Source of the DNA: Patescibacteria group bacterium
Lineage (GTDB): Bacteria > Patescibacteriota > Minisyncoccia > Phycocordibacterales > Phycocordibacteraceae
Assembly (NCBI GenBank): GCA_018826405.1
Contig: JAHJZL010000063.1
Coordinates: 1-27,317 of the forward strand
Reading direction: 5' to 3'
Length of the DNA: 27,317 bases
Below are positions 1-6,873 of this stretch, in pieces. How positions within the stretch are numbered: position 1 is the first letter of the stretch; each line of letters opens with the position of its first letter. A program made the translations under genes and the position numbers. A model generated the notes under the pieces. That model ran no database searches. It was not told where the DNA came from and saw only the letters and a list, made by a program, of their open reading frames with translations.

Positions 1-87
1 ATTTTCTGCTAAGGTTCGCTTGAGCTGAATAATCAGCAACTAGCTCACGGTATTAACGTGTGGCTCTGAACCTTGAAAGGAAAAGCC

Positions 88-804
88 ATGAAGCCGATTA
101 TTCCACTGCCAGGAGAAGACCTCCTGGAACTGGGGAAGCGCTGCAACGCAGTGTATATCTGCCCCAAAGTCGGCTCCGAGCGTAAGGGACCCCTGGTCGC
201 CTACGCAGGAAAAGACAGTCGGGACCGGAACCTCGTCGGAGACATCTACTTCAACTTCCGGCGCATCGAAGTCCACCCTGAGGCTGTTCGGGCATTTGCC
301 GAGGCAGCCTGCCAGAAACTTCGTGACCAAGGTCTGCTCGATTCGTTTGACACGGTCTGCGGGATTCCGCAGGGCGGTCGGACGTTCGGTCAGATGCTCG
401 CGCTCGTCGCCGGCAAAAGGTTCGCGTATGCGGACAAGAAACCGAAACCGACGGAAGCGGGCAAGAAGCAGGAGTACACCTGGGACCTGTCACAGTTTGA
501 TTTTGAACCAGGTGAACGCGTCGCTATCGCGGAAGACGTCTACAACAACTTCCAAAATACCGACAGCACCCTGGCCGAGATCAGCGTCACCGGCGCCCAG
601 ATCGTGCTTCTGGTTGGGGCGCTTAACCGCTCTCCGATCTACGACGCGGTCTACAAGGGCCTGCCTGTGGTCGCCTCCATTCGTGAGGCGTATCCCGAGT
701 ACGAGCAGGACGACCCAGCAGTTGCTGCCGACATCGCTGCCGGCAAGCTGGAGCTTGAAGTGAAGAAGAACTGGCCGCGTCTTTGCGCGGTAATGGAACT
801 GTAA
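88..804 (+). CDS. pyrE: Divergent orotate phosphoribosyltransferase-like protein
   Basis: A 238-residue PRTase-fold protein, probably making OMP from orotate and PRPP in the cytoplasm. The call rests on a GIPQGGR segment (residues 92-98, resembling the conserved glycine-rich strand of OPRTases), a lysine-rich flexible segment (116-127) and an acidic AIAEDVYNNFQNTD segment (146-159) in the place of the PRPP-binding signature, plus the adjacent OMP decarboxylase gene. The acidic pair is E149-D150 and the usual small-residue (T/G/S) loop after it is replaced by YNNFQNTD, so the enzyme is divergent. A TTG at 73 could extend the frame, but the SD-like GAAAGG at 75-80 sits 7 nt before ATG 88, which fixes the start there. 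The gene is GC-richer than the bulk of the window. It could be a PRTase for another base; the pyrF neighbour favours orotate. Confidence 0.72.
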   Translation: MKPIIPLPGEDLLELGKRCNAVYICPKVGSERKGPLVAYAGKDSRDRNLVGDIYFNFRRIEVHPEAVRAFAEAACQKLRDQGLLDSFDTVCGIPQGGRTFGQMLALVAGKRFAYADKKPKPTEAGKKQEYTWDLSQFDFEPGERVAIAEDVYNNFQNTDSTLAEISVTGAQIVLLVGALNRSPIYDAVYKGLPVVASIREAYPEYEQDDPAVAADIAAGKLELEVKKNWPRLCAVMEL

Positions 805-828
805 TTCTGATACGAAAGGAATACGATC

Positions 829-1569
829 GTGCAAAGAACACTCGCTCCAGCGGAACGATTGATCGTCGCCGCTGATTTCAAACCGCCGGCAGGCAATGGG
901 AGGCACTGGGTGGAATCCCGGGTCCTCTCGCTCGCCGACAGTCTCAAGGGAACCGGGGTTTACCTGAAGTTGAACTCCGCACTGCGAGCCTGTGGCTACG
1001 ATCTCATCCGTGAGATCCAGATGCGCGACTTGCGGGTCTTCGCTGACCTCAAGCTGATTGACATCAGCGAGACGCTTTCTACGGATGGCGTCCTCTTGCG
1101 CGAGGCGAAGCCGGAGTTGCTCACCACCATGTGCGTCTCTGGTCTCACCGCCATGCAGGCTCTGAAAGCTGAACTGCCGGACACGGAAGTGCTCGGCGTG
1201 ACAGTGCTCACGAGTCTCAAGGACGCCGACACACAGGCGATGTTCACCTGCCAGACTGAGGAAGCCGTTATGCGGTTCGCCGAAGTCGCGGCACAAGCGA
1301 ATATCGACGGCCTCATCTCATCTCCGAAAGAGGTAGAGATGCTCCGGGCGAAGTTCGGAGTCGTGCTGTCGCTCAACACGCCGGCCATCCGGCCGACGTG
1401 GGCGATCGTTCCCGGGGATGATCAGAATCCCGATCGGATCATGACTCCCGCAAAGGCCATCAAGGCCGGAGCGGATCGCATCGTCGTTGGGCGTCCGATC
1501 GTGGGGGATAAAAACCCCTATGATGCAGTCATGCGCACTATTGAGGAAATCGCCATGGCTACGTCGTAA
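829..1569 (+). CDS. pyrF: Orotidine 5'-phosphate decarboxylase
   Basis: Decarboxylates OMP to UMP, the last step of de novo pyrimidine synthesis. The 246-residue length fits the family. Active-site elements visible in order are D16 (IVAADF, strand 1), K47 (YLKLNSAL), the catalytic DxKxxD set D73-K75-D78 (FADLKLIDI), TPAIRP around residue 185, and the phosphate-binding GADRIVVGRPIV near the C-terminus. The start is GTG at 829, chosen for the SD-like GAAAGG about 9 nt upstream and because the family-typical N-terminus follows directly. It lies 24 nt after the pyrE-like gene and ends just before an intrinsic terminator, so the two form a self-contained unit. High GC and SD use set it apart from most other genes here. 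No pyrB, pyrC or pyrD is in the window, so orotate may be imported or made elsewhere. Confidence 0.93.
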   Translation: MQRTLAPAERLIVAADFKPPAGNGRHWVESRVLSLADSLKGTGVYLKLNSALRACGYDLIREIQMRDLRVFADLKLIDISETLSTDGVLLREAKPELLTTMCVSGLTAMQALKAELPDTEVLGVTVLTSLKDADTQAMFTCQTEEAVMRFAEVAAQANIDGLISSPKEVEMLRAKFGVVLSLNTPAIRPTWAIVPGDDQNPDRIMTPAKAIKAGADRIVVGRPIVGDKNPYDAVMRTIEEIAMATS

Positions 1570-1592
1570 TCGGCGGACATCCTTGCTTAACC

Positions 1593-1628
1593 ACAGCCCC
1601 GTACTCAAAGAGTGCGTGGGCTGTTTTT
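1593..1628 (+). terminator. Intrinsic terminator of the pyrE-pyrF unit
   Basis: ACAGCCC (1593-1599) pairs with GGGCTGT (1618-1624), extended by an inner GTACTC/GAGTGC stem with an AAA loop, and a run of T follows (1624-1628). It lies 24 nt after the pyrF stop. Confidence 0.88.
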
Positions 1629-1701
1629 CTTACCCTGTACTAGAGGCCAAAGGCACATGCCATAATAAAGACATACATATTGTAATTAAGAGTAAATAGT
1701 C

Positions 1702-2178
1702 ATGACTCCAAAAAACACCATCTGTCTCTGGTTTGATAAGAATGCGGAGGAAGCAGCTAACTTCTATGCAGCAACGTTTCCAGACAGCAAAGTAGGAACT
1801 GTTTTCCATGCGCCAGGTGACTTTCCTGATGGAAAACAGGGAGATGTTCTAACAGTTGAGTTTTCAGTCTGCGGAGTTCCTTGTGTGGGACTTAACGGAG
1901 GACCAACTTTTAAACAAAGCGAAGCATTCTCCTTTCAGATCTCAACAGAGTCTCAGGAAGAAACAGACAAGTACTGGAATGCAATTGTGGAGAACGGTGG
2001 ACAGGAGAGCGAATGCGGATGGTGTAAGGATAAGTGGGGAGTATCTTGGCAGATCACGCCCCGCACTCTAATTGAAGCCCTTGCTGCTGGCGGCGCAGAA
2101 GCAGAGCGCGCATTCAAAGCCATGATGACCATGAAGAAGATTGACGCAGCTGCAATTGATGCAGCTCGTAGGGGATAA
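1702..2178 (+). CDS. VOC-superfamily PhnB-like protein (3-dmu-9_3-mt type)
   Basis: A 158-residue protein of the vicinal-oxygen-chelate fold, of the type often annotated as PhnB-like or as 3-demethylubiquinone-9 3-methyltransferase. The N-terminal CLWFDKNAEEAANFYAATFP is the typical first beta-alpha unit, VGLNGGPTFK is the central strand-turn, and KWGVSWQITP is the conserved strand near the C-terminal metal-site region. Family members include binders and enzymes of several unrelated reactions, so no substrate can be assigned and the methyltransferase name should not be taken literally. No SD site is seen; the upstream region is AT-rich (TAATTA at 1683, TAAATA at 1693). It stands alone between the pyr terminator and an unknown SD-bearing gene. 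Confidence 0.82.
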   Translation: MTPKNTICLWFDKNAEEAANFYAATFPDSKVGTVFHAPGDFPDGKQGDVLTVEFSVCGVPCVGLNGGPTFKQSEAFSFQISTESQEETDKYWNAIVENGGQESECGWCKDKWGVSWQITPRTLIEALAAGGAEAERAFKAMMTMKKIDAAAIDAARRG

Positions 2179-2250
2179 TTGACTTTTAGCTAAATTGTGC
2201 TATTTAGATATATAAAGTCGTTGTTGTTTCTATTTGATTGAAGGGAGCGT
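2179..2250 (+). promoter_or_regulatory. Possible promoter with nested palindrome and SD for the 2256 gene
   Basis: TTGACT (2179-2184) could be a -35 element, followed 16-18 nt later by an AT-rich region (TATTTAGATAT). The same stretch holds nested inverted repeats: GACTTT (2181-2186) with AAAGTC (2214-2219) and CTAAAT (2190-2195) with ATTTAG (2202-2207). A clear Shine-Dalgarno AAGGGAG lies at 2241-2247. The palindrome may be an operator, or a hairpin ending the 1702 transcript since a T-rich stretch follows. Confidence 0.35.
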
Positions 2251-2255
2251 GGGCC

Positions 2256-2615
2256 ATGCCCATGATTGAAGGCCGTTATCATACGGAACTGCTTTCCAGA
2301 AGGGAGGCACGACTGGTTTTCGGAAAACTTGAAAGTGCTCTCCGCGAAGCTATCCGCCAGGTGCGTCCCGAGAAGACCGAGTACGGCATAACCGTAGAAG
2401 GAGACCCGTACGTCATAGCCTTTAACGAGCCAGAGCTGCGGATCTATGTCTTCTACCATCAGGAGTGGAACTTCACACCTGAAGAGCTGAAGATTCTGGC
2501 CTCAGCAATGCTTGCTGGGGTCATGAAGATTCTGGACGCGAACAACATTAAGGACCAACAAGTCCAAGTTCGCTTCTATGAGCGCGCAGGTCATGCTGGG
2601 GCAAAGAATCGCTAA
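2256..2615 (+). CDS. Unknown small soluble protein with Shine-Dalgarno start
   Basis: I do not recognise a family. The protein is about 119 residues, soluble, with no signal peptide or TM segment. The N-terminal half is helical (RREARLVFGKLESALREAIR), the middle looks like beta strands (YGITVEGDPYVIAF, LRIYVFYH), and a helix and final strand follow (ILASAMLAGVMKIL, VQVRFYERA). This alpha/beta pattern suggests a compact single domain. A frame extension to TTG 2238 is possible, but AAGGGAG at 2241-2247 points to ATG 2256 (ATG 2262 is the alternative). Codon use is GC-richer than its neighbours and resembles pyrE-pyrF and the 23353 gene. It is followed by its own strong terminator, so it is a monocistronic unit, possibly acquired. 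Confidence 0.7.
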   Translation: MPMIEGRYHTELLSRREARLVFGKLESALREAIRQVRPEKTEYGITVEGDPYVIAFNEPELRIYVFYHQEWNFTPEELKILASAMLAGVMKILDANNIKDQQVQVRFYERAGHAGAKNR

Positions 2616-2635
2616 CGCCCTCGTCTCTTTCAACT

Positions 2636-2672
2636 GAGCCGCTTTTCCATACTGGGAACTGCGGCTCTTTTA
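2636..2672 (+). terminator. Intrinsic terminator after the 2256 gene
   Basis: GAGCCGC (2636-2642) and GCGGCTC (2661-2667) form a perfect 7-bp stem with an 18-nt loop, followed by TTTTAATTTTT. Confidence 0.85.
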
Positions 2673-2693
2673 ATTTTTCTATAGAAACCTTGC

Positions 2694-2726
2694 TTCATGA
2701 ACGCTCCATATCAGGACCTGTATACT
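2694..2726 (+). promoter_or_regulatory. Near-leaderless promoter with TTCATGAA box
   Basis: TATACT at 2721-2726 ends 6 nt before ATG 2733. An 8-bp palindrome TTCATGAA (2694-2701) ends 19 nt before the -10 box, the same spacing as in the promoter of the 10498 gene. Confidence 0.6.
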
Positions 2727-2732
2727 AGAAGT

Positions 2733-3632
2733 ATGAAAATACTCTATTCTATCGCTGCACTTATTATCCTCATCGGCCTTGGTGCTGGTGCGTATTACTA
2801 TTTCGGAGATCGCTCAGGCACTGCCATGGCGCCTACAGGGCAGTCTGACGAAGTACCCTCAGGTACTGAATCTGATGACACTATGAACCCAGGGATGACT
2901 GTTATTGGAAAGTCAGTAGAGGGAAGAGATATAACTGCTTACCATTACGGCACAGGAGAAGATGAACTGCTTTTTGTAGGAGGAATACACGGAGGATATG
3001 AATGGAATACGTCTCTCGTTGCGTATGAACTGATTGATTACCTAACTGAACACCCAGAAGCAATTCCTGCGAATGAGTCTGTAACCGTAATCCCAACACT
3101 AAACCCTGACGGACTAGAGAAGGGTATCGGAGTAGAGGGACGCTTCACGGCAGCTGATGTTACTAAGTCACTTGCAGCTACAATCCCAGGACGCTTCAAC
3201 GCAAACAACGTAGACCTGAATCGCAACTTTGAGTGTGACTGGCAGCCAACAGGCACGTGGCAGAACAAGGAAGTATCTGCAGGCACATCTGCATTCTCAG
3301 AACCAGAGTCTAAAGCAATCAAAAGCTACATCGAAAGTAATCGCCCAACCGCCGTTGTTGTCTGGTACAGCGCAGCGGGAGGAGTGTATGCATCTAATTG
3401 CCATAGAGGGGTAACTAAAGAGACATCTGAAATAACAAAGGTATACGCAGATGCATCAGGATACCCAGCACACCAAGAGTTTGATTTCTACGAAATAACA
3501 GGAGATATGGTGAATTGGCTTGCGAAGAATGACATCACTGGAATAAGCGTGCTCCTCACCAATCACACAGATGTGGAGTGGAATAAGAATAAGGCGGGCA
3601 TAGAAGCACTCCTCGCACACTACGCTAAATAA
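2733..3632 (+). CDS. Membrane-anchored M14-family carboxypeptidase homologue, probably inactive
   Basis: A 299-residue protein with an N-terminal TM anchor (residues 4-24), an acidic Ser/Thr/Pro linker (about 28-55) and one M14 zinc-carboxypeptidase domain outside the membrane. The first zinc-site motif is intact (H86 and E90 in GGIHGGYEWN), as is the substrate-binding DLNRNF (R164). Compared with its downstream paralogue, the third zinc ligand His is Tyr (Y212 in VWYSAAG versus FWHSQG) and the catalytic Glu is Leu (L274 in SVLLTNH versus TVELSSH). It may bind substrate or a partner rather than hydrolyse peptides. ATG 2697 is in frame, but it lies upstream of the -10 box TATACT 2721-2726, so ATG 2733 is preferred. 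Its stop overlaps the next start by one base, so the two are cotranslated. Confidence 0.85.
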   Translation: MKILYSIAALIILIGLGAGAYYYFGDRSGTAMAPTGQSDEVPSGTESDDTMNPGMTVIGKSVEGRDITAYHYGTGEDELLFVGGIHGGYEWNTSLVAYELIDYLTEHPEAIPANESVTVIPTLNPDGLEKGIGVEGRFTAADVTKSLAATIPGRFNANNVDLNRNFECDWQPTGTWQNKEVSAGTSAFSEPESKAIKSYIESNRPTAVVVWYSAAGGVYASNCHRGVTKETSEITKVYADASGYPAHQEFDFYEITGDMVNWLAKNDITGISVLLTNHTDVEWNKNKAGIEALLAHYAK

Positions 3633-4516
3633 TGCAGGTACCTCTGACAGGAAGGAAACTAATTCTTGCGGGCGGAGTTGCCCTAGCTCTTGTGCTAGTA
3701 GGTATATTCTTTCTACTCACGCAGCGGAAAGAAATACCGCAACCCGTTCAAGAAGCACCAACAACTTCAAGCGCACAGACATCTGTACTAGGTAGGTCTG
3801 CAGGCGGGCACGCTATAGAAGTAACTACGTATGGAACAGGTCCACGCAGGATCCTGTTTGTCGGAGGAATACATGGAGGATACGAATGGAATAGTGTGCT
3901 TCTGGCGTATCAGGTTATGGATTATCTCGCTGAGCATCCAGACTCCGTTCCGAGCTCTGTTTCCGTGAGCATTATTCCGAACGCAAATCCTGACGGATTG
4001 ATCGCTGTAACAGGGAAAGAAGGACGCTTCACAGCAGCTGACGCTTCAACTGATGCGACAGTACTTGCTGCAGGCAGGTTCAATGCAAACAACGTAGACT
4101 TAAACCGAAATTTCAGTTGTCATTGGCAACCAGAGAGCACTTGGAGGAATACTCCAGTAAGTGCTGGGACTGCACCATTCTCAGAGCCAGAAGCAAAAGT
4201 AGTGCGTGACTTCGTACTTGCTACTGATCCTGTTGCAGTTATCTTCTGGCATAGCCAAGGCAATGCAGTGTATGCGTCTGAGTGTGACGAGGGTGTACTT
4301 CTGGGAACGCTCGCCCTCATGAATGCGTATGCTACAGCAGCAAAGTACCAAGCAATTGAATCGTTCACGGCGTACCCTATAACCGGTGATGCTGAGGGAT
4401 GGCTTGCTTCCATAGGTATTCCTGCAATTACGGTAGAACTATCTTCACACACAACAACTGAGTGGGAGAAGAATCTTGCTGGAGTTACCGCTCTTTTTAA
4501 GCTCTACGGCGAGTAA
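3632..4516 (+). CDS. Membrane-anchored M14-family zinc carboxypeptidase
   Basis: A 294-residue paralogue of the preceding gene with an N-terminal TM anchor (about 9-29), a Pro/Thr/Ser linker (35-50) and one M14 domain. All expected residues are visible: H81 and E85 (GGIHGGYEWN) and H207 (FWHSQG) as zinc ligands, R159 (DLNRNF) for substrate carboxylate, and E269 (ITVELSSH) as catalytic Glu. It probably removes C-terminal residues from peptides, or trims peptidoglycan stem peptides, outside the cytoplasmic membrane; the sequence does not decide which. Cysteines such as C163 and C218 may form a disulfide, fitting the oxidoreductases encoded nearby. The start overlaps the previous stop in TAATG, and no separate promoter is seen. 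Confidence 0.9.
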   Translation: MQVPLTGRKLILAGGVALALVLVGIFFLLTQRKEIPQPVQEAPTTSSAQTSVLGRSAGGHAIEVTTYGTGPRRILFVGGIHGGYEWNSVLLAYQVMDYLAEHPDSVPSSVSVSIIPNANPDGLIAVTGKEGRFTAADASTDATVLAAGRFNANNVDLNRNFSCHWQPESTWRNTPVSAGTAPFSEPEAKVVRDFVLATDPVAVIFWHSQGNAVYASECDEGVLLGTLALMNAYATAAKYQAIESFTAYPITGDAEGWLASIGIPAITVELSSHTTTEWEKNLAGVTALFKLYGE

Positions 4517-4540
4517 ATAAAGAAACATACAATTAAACAC

Positions 4541-4558
4541 AGGAGCCTTTAGGCTTCT
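4541..4558 (+). terminator. Weak hairpin after the M14 pair
   Basis: AGGAGCC (4541-4547), loop TTTA, GGCTTCT (4552-4558), with one G-U pair. No clear T-run follows, so it is only a candidate terminator. Confidence 0.35.
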
Positions 4559-4592
4559 TGGTGCATTGTTATAGTGGCTTTTCAGTATCTGG

Positions 4593-4598
4593 TACTAT
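4593..4598 (+). promoter_or_regulatory. Extended -10 box of the DUF389 gene
   Basis: TGG-TACTAT ends 8 nt before ATG 4607. There is no SD, so a leaderless transcript is expected. Confidence 0.6.
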
Positions 4599-4606
4599 AG
4601 TCCCAT

Positions 4607-5311
4607 ATGTTTAAAGCACTCTTCAACAACCTAAAGGAACAAGAAAAGAACACGGCAATTCAGGGCATAATCCAGCACGCAACTCCGCGGCAGGATTTCT
4701 TCATGATGCTTGTATTGTCTGTGTCGATGGCCTCATTCGGCATCCTTTTGCAGAGCACCGTTATTCTGGTTGGAAGTATGCTCATTGCACCGCTTCTATA
4801 TCCGCTTCTTTCTCTTGCTCTTGGCGTTATTGTTGCAGACGACAAGCTGCTTGGAAGATCTTTCTATACGCTCTTGAAATCAGTATTGCTCGCACTCGGA
4901 GCAAGTTTCGCTATCGGCTTCTTGTTCTCTGATCATAGCGGCGTTGCACTTCTGCCCCCTGGAGTTATCTCAAATGATTACTCAGCGCTCATGTATGCAA
5001 TTGTTGCAGCTATAGCTGGATTTGCGGCAGCATTTGCTATGACTAAACCGCACCTAAACGAAACACTTCCAGGAGTTGCGATTTCTGTGGCGCTCGTGCC
5101 GCCGCTTGCTTCTGCAGGTGTTGCGCTCTCAGTTTTTGAATGGGGAGTATTTAGCAACGCACTCATGCTTTTTGTGGTGAATGTTATTGGTATTCTTTTC
5201 TCTGCAATGATTGTGTTCGCACTTCTTCGCTTCTCAGTTAAGAAGGCAGTAGCAGTTGAGGTTGTAAAGGAGGAAGAGAAGGTTATAGAGGAGGAAAAGA
5301 AGGCTAGCTAG
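4607..5311 (+). CDS. DUF389-family multi-pass membrane protein
   Basis: A 234-residue integral membrane protein. A short cytoplasmic N-terminus is followed by about six hydrophobic helices. The segment with STVILVGSMLIAPLLYPLL matches the conserved core of DUF389 (TIGR00341-like) proteins, and TKPHLNETLPGVAISVALVPPLASAGVAL is the second conserved block with its Pro-rich kink. The C-terminus is a charged tail rich in Glu and Lys (about 213-234). The molecular function of the family is unknown. It opens a run of membrane protein genes that includes an EamA carrier and an MscS channel, which is compatible with a transport or stress role but does not show one. Start ATG 4607 follows a -10 box directly. 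Confidence 0.85.
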   Translation: MFKALFNNLKEQEKNTAIQGIIQHATPRQDFFMMLVLSVSMASFGILLQSTVILVGSMLIAPLLYPLLSLALGVIVADDKLLGRSFYTLLKSVLLALGASFAIGFLFSDHSGVALLPPGVISNDYSALMYAIVAAIAGFAAAFAMTKPHLNETLPGVAISVALVPPLASAGVALSVFEWGVFSNALMLFVVNVIGILFSAMIVFALLRFSVKKAVAVEVVKEEEKVIEEEKKAS

Positions 5312-5349
5312 TTATCCTCTTGGTGCTCTTTGGAGCCCTCGGATAGGTA

Positions 5350-5355
5350 TACACT
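5350..5355 (+). promoter_or_regulatory. -10 box for the 5362-5963 pair
   Basis: TACACT (within TATACACT) ends 6 nt before ATG 5362. No SD is present. Confidence 0.55.
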
Positions 5356-5361
5356 AAAGAT

Positions 5362-5547
5362 ATGAATATCTTTAAAACCTACAAGTATACGTGGTGGCAG
5401 GTTAGTCTGTTTAAGCTTTCTTTAATTTCGTTTGGTGTAGCAGTCGGAGCGTACTGGTACGAAATCTTTCTTCCGCACGTAACACTTCTTCTTGGTATTG
5501 CGGTGTTGGCTGGATTCTACATAGGATACGTTTCGTTCCGTAAGTAG
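5362..5547 (+). CDS. Small two-TM membrane protein
   Basis: A 61-residue protein. An aromatic and basic N-terminus (FKTYKYTWWQ) lies at the membrane interface, followed by two hydrophobic segments (about 14-31 and 38-56) separated by a short loop with Pro, and a basic end (FRK). This is the topology of a small hairpin membrane protein. I recall similar short proteins in Parcubacteria but no assigned function. It is 2 nt upstream of the EamA-like gene and should be cotranscribed with it, so it may be an accessory subunit of that half-size carrier. Confidence 0.7.
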   Translation: MNIFKTYKYTWWQVSLFKLSLISFGVAVGAYWYEIFLPHVTLLLGIAVLAGFYIGYVSFRK

Positions 5548-5549
5548 AC

Positions 5550-5963
5550 ATGTCCTGGGTACTTCTTGCGCTCCTCGGCGCAATCTTTGCGGCGCTGGTC
5601 GCTATCTTTGGAAAGATAGGTCTTGAGGGGCTTGATAGCACCGTGGCTACGACAGTACGCGCCATTATCATGGCAGTATTCTTAGTTGCTGTTTCATTGG
5701 GACTTGGAAAACTTAGCCTTGAATCACTTCCAACTGGAAAGCCGTTATTGTTCATCACGCTCTCGGCTGTTGCTGGAGCGCTATCATGGCTCTTTATGTT
5801 TTCTGCGCTCAAAATAGGTCCTGCGCCTGGAGTCTCCGCACTAGATCGCACAAGCGTAGTGTTCGTACTCATATTTTCACTCCTCTTTTTAGGAACTCAG
5901 TTTTCTTGGAAAGCATTGCTTGGAGCACTTCTGATTGCTGCAGGAGCTGTATTGATGATTTAA
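5550..5963 (+). CDS. Half-size EamA/DMT-family transporter
   Basis: A 137-residue integral membrane protein with about five TM helices, equivalent to one EamA repeat. The typical start (LLALLGAIFAALVAIFGKIG), the central LSWLFMFSALKIGPAPGVSALDR and the end WKALLGALLIAAGAVLMI match the family pattern. Classical DMT carriers have two such repeats in about 300 residues; single-repeat proteins are presumed to work as dimers. The substrate cannot be told. The start is 2 nt after the stop of the 5362 gene, suggesting translational coupling. Confidence 0.85.
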   Translation: MSWVLLALLGAIFAALVAIFGKIGLEGLDSTVATTVRAIIMAVFLVAVSLGLGKLSLESLPTGKPLLFITLSAVAGALSWLFMFSALKIGPAPGVSALDRTSVVFVLIFSLLFLGTQFSWKALLGALLIAAGAVLMI

Positions 5964-5973
5964 ATTCTCAAGG

Positions 5974-6001
5974 TTGCCATACATGCTGAGGCAGGTATGG
6001 T
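5974..6001 (+). promoter_or_regulatory. Promoter of the mscS-like gene
   Basis: TTGCCA (5974-5979), 16-nt spacer, TATGGT (5996-6001), then 6 nt to ATG 6008. No SD. Confidence 0.55.
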
Positions 6002-6007
6002 GTAGGT

Positions 6008-6859
6008 ATGAATGATATCTTCACAACACTGTACGCATTTTCAAACGAATGGATCGCAGAACACGGACTGCGCATACTGTTCATTGTTGTTTTAACTTTT
6101 CTCATAGAGCGCTTCTCGGGCAGACTAATAGCTCGTCTTGTCCGTCGTTTAGTTAAGCAGGGAGCACACTCCAAGGAAGCTGAAGAGAAGAGAGAAAATA
6201 CTCTCATTCAGGTTTTGAGCGGGGGAGTATCAATACTGGTGTGGATTATTGCGCTCATGATGCTTTTGTCTGAGTTTGGTATCGCTATAGGGCCGATTCT
6301 CGCAGCTGCTGGAGTTGTTGGTCTTGCACTTGGGTTTGGAGGGCAGTATCTCATCCGCGACCTTATATCAGGCATATTTATTCTTCTTGAGAATCAGTAC
6401 CGTACTGGAGACGTAGTGTGTTTTGATACTACCTGTGGCCTCGTTGAGCACCTGTCTTTGCGCATGACAACATTAAGAGATCTAGACGGAACGGTACACC
6501 ACGTACCGCACGGAGAAATACACACGGTGTCCAATCTTTCAAAGGGATTCTCTCGAGTGAATCTGAACATTGGTATTGGATATAGCTCCAAGCTTGATCA
6601 CGTAATTGAGGTTGTTAACCGTGTAGGGAAGGAGCTTGCAGAGGATCCGGTATGGAAGACGCAGATACTTAAGGCACCAGAGTTCTTGCGCGTTGAAGAG
6701 TTCGCAGACTCTGCGATTATCATAAAGATTCTTGGAGAAACCCTTCCTATAAAGCAATGGGATGTTGCAGGAGAGTTGCGTATGCGACTCAAGATTGCCT
6801 TTGATGCAGAAGGTATTGAAATTCCATTCCCTCAGCGTGTTACACACGCAGCGAAATAG
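6008..6859 (+). CDS. MscS-family mechanosensitive ion channel
   Basis: A 283-residue small-conductance mechanosensitive channel that would release solutes on hypo-osmotic shock. TM helices lie at about 20-37 and 72-90. The pore-lining TM3 starts at about residue 95 with the Ala/Gly-rich AAAGVVGLALGFGGQ and continues into YLIRDLISGIFILLENQYRTGD, the signature joining TM3 to the beta domain. The beta domain (VEHLSLRMTTLRDLDGTVHHVPHGE) and C-terminal alpha/beta domain (NLNIGIGYSSKLDHV, then FDAEGIEIPFPQR) are complete. Length is as expected for the minimal three-TM family. It sits among other membrane protein genes. Confidence 0.93.
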   Translation: MNDIFTTLYAFSNEWIAEHGLRILFIVVLTFLIERFSGRLIARLVRRLVKQGAHSKEAEEKRENTLIQVLSGGVSILVWIIALMMLLSEFGIAIGPILAAAGVVGLALGFGGQYLIRDLISGIFILLENQYRTGDVVCFDTTCGLVEHLSLRMTTLRDLDGTVHHVPHGEIHTVSNLSKGFSRVNLNIGIGYSSKLDHVIEVVNRVGKELAEDPVWKTQILKAPEFLRVEEFADSAIIIKILGETLPIKQWDVAGELRMRLKIAFDAEGIEIPFPQRVTHAAK

Positions 6860-6861
6860 CA

Positions 6862-6867
6862 TACACT
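6862..6867 (+). promoter_or_regulatory. -10 box of the 6874 gene
   Basis: TACACT, overlapping the end of the mscS-like gene region, ends 6 nt before ATG 6874. Confidence 0.5.
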
Positions 6868-6873
6868 AGAGGA

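Noticed and set aside
73..87. TTG start for the pyrE-like gene
   Set aside because: It overlaps the SD GAAAGG, which is correctly spaced for ATG 88.
490..1296. 268-codon minus-strand open frame opposite pyrE-pyrF
   Set aside because: It is antisense to two recognisable enzymes, and the GC-rich sequence makes long spurious frames likely.
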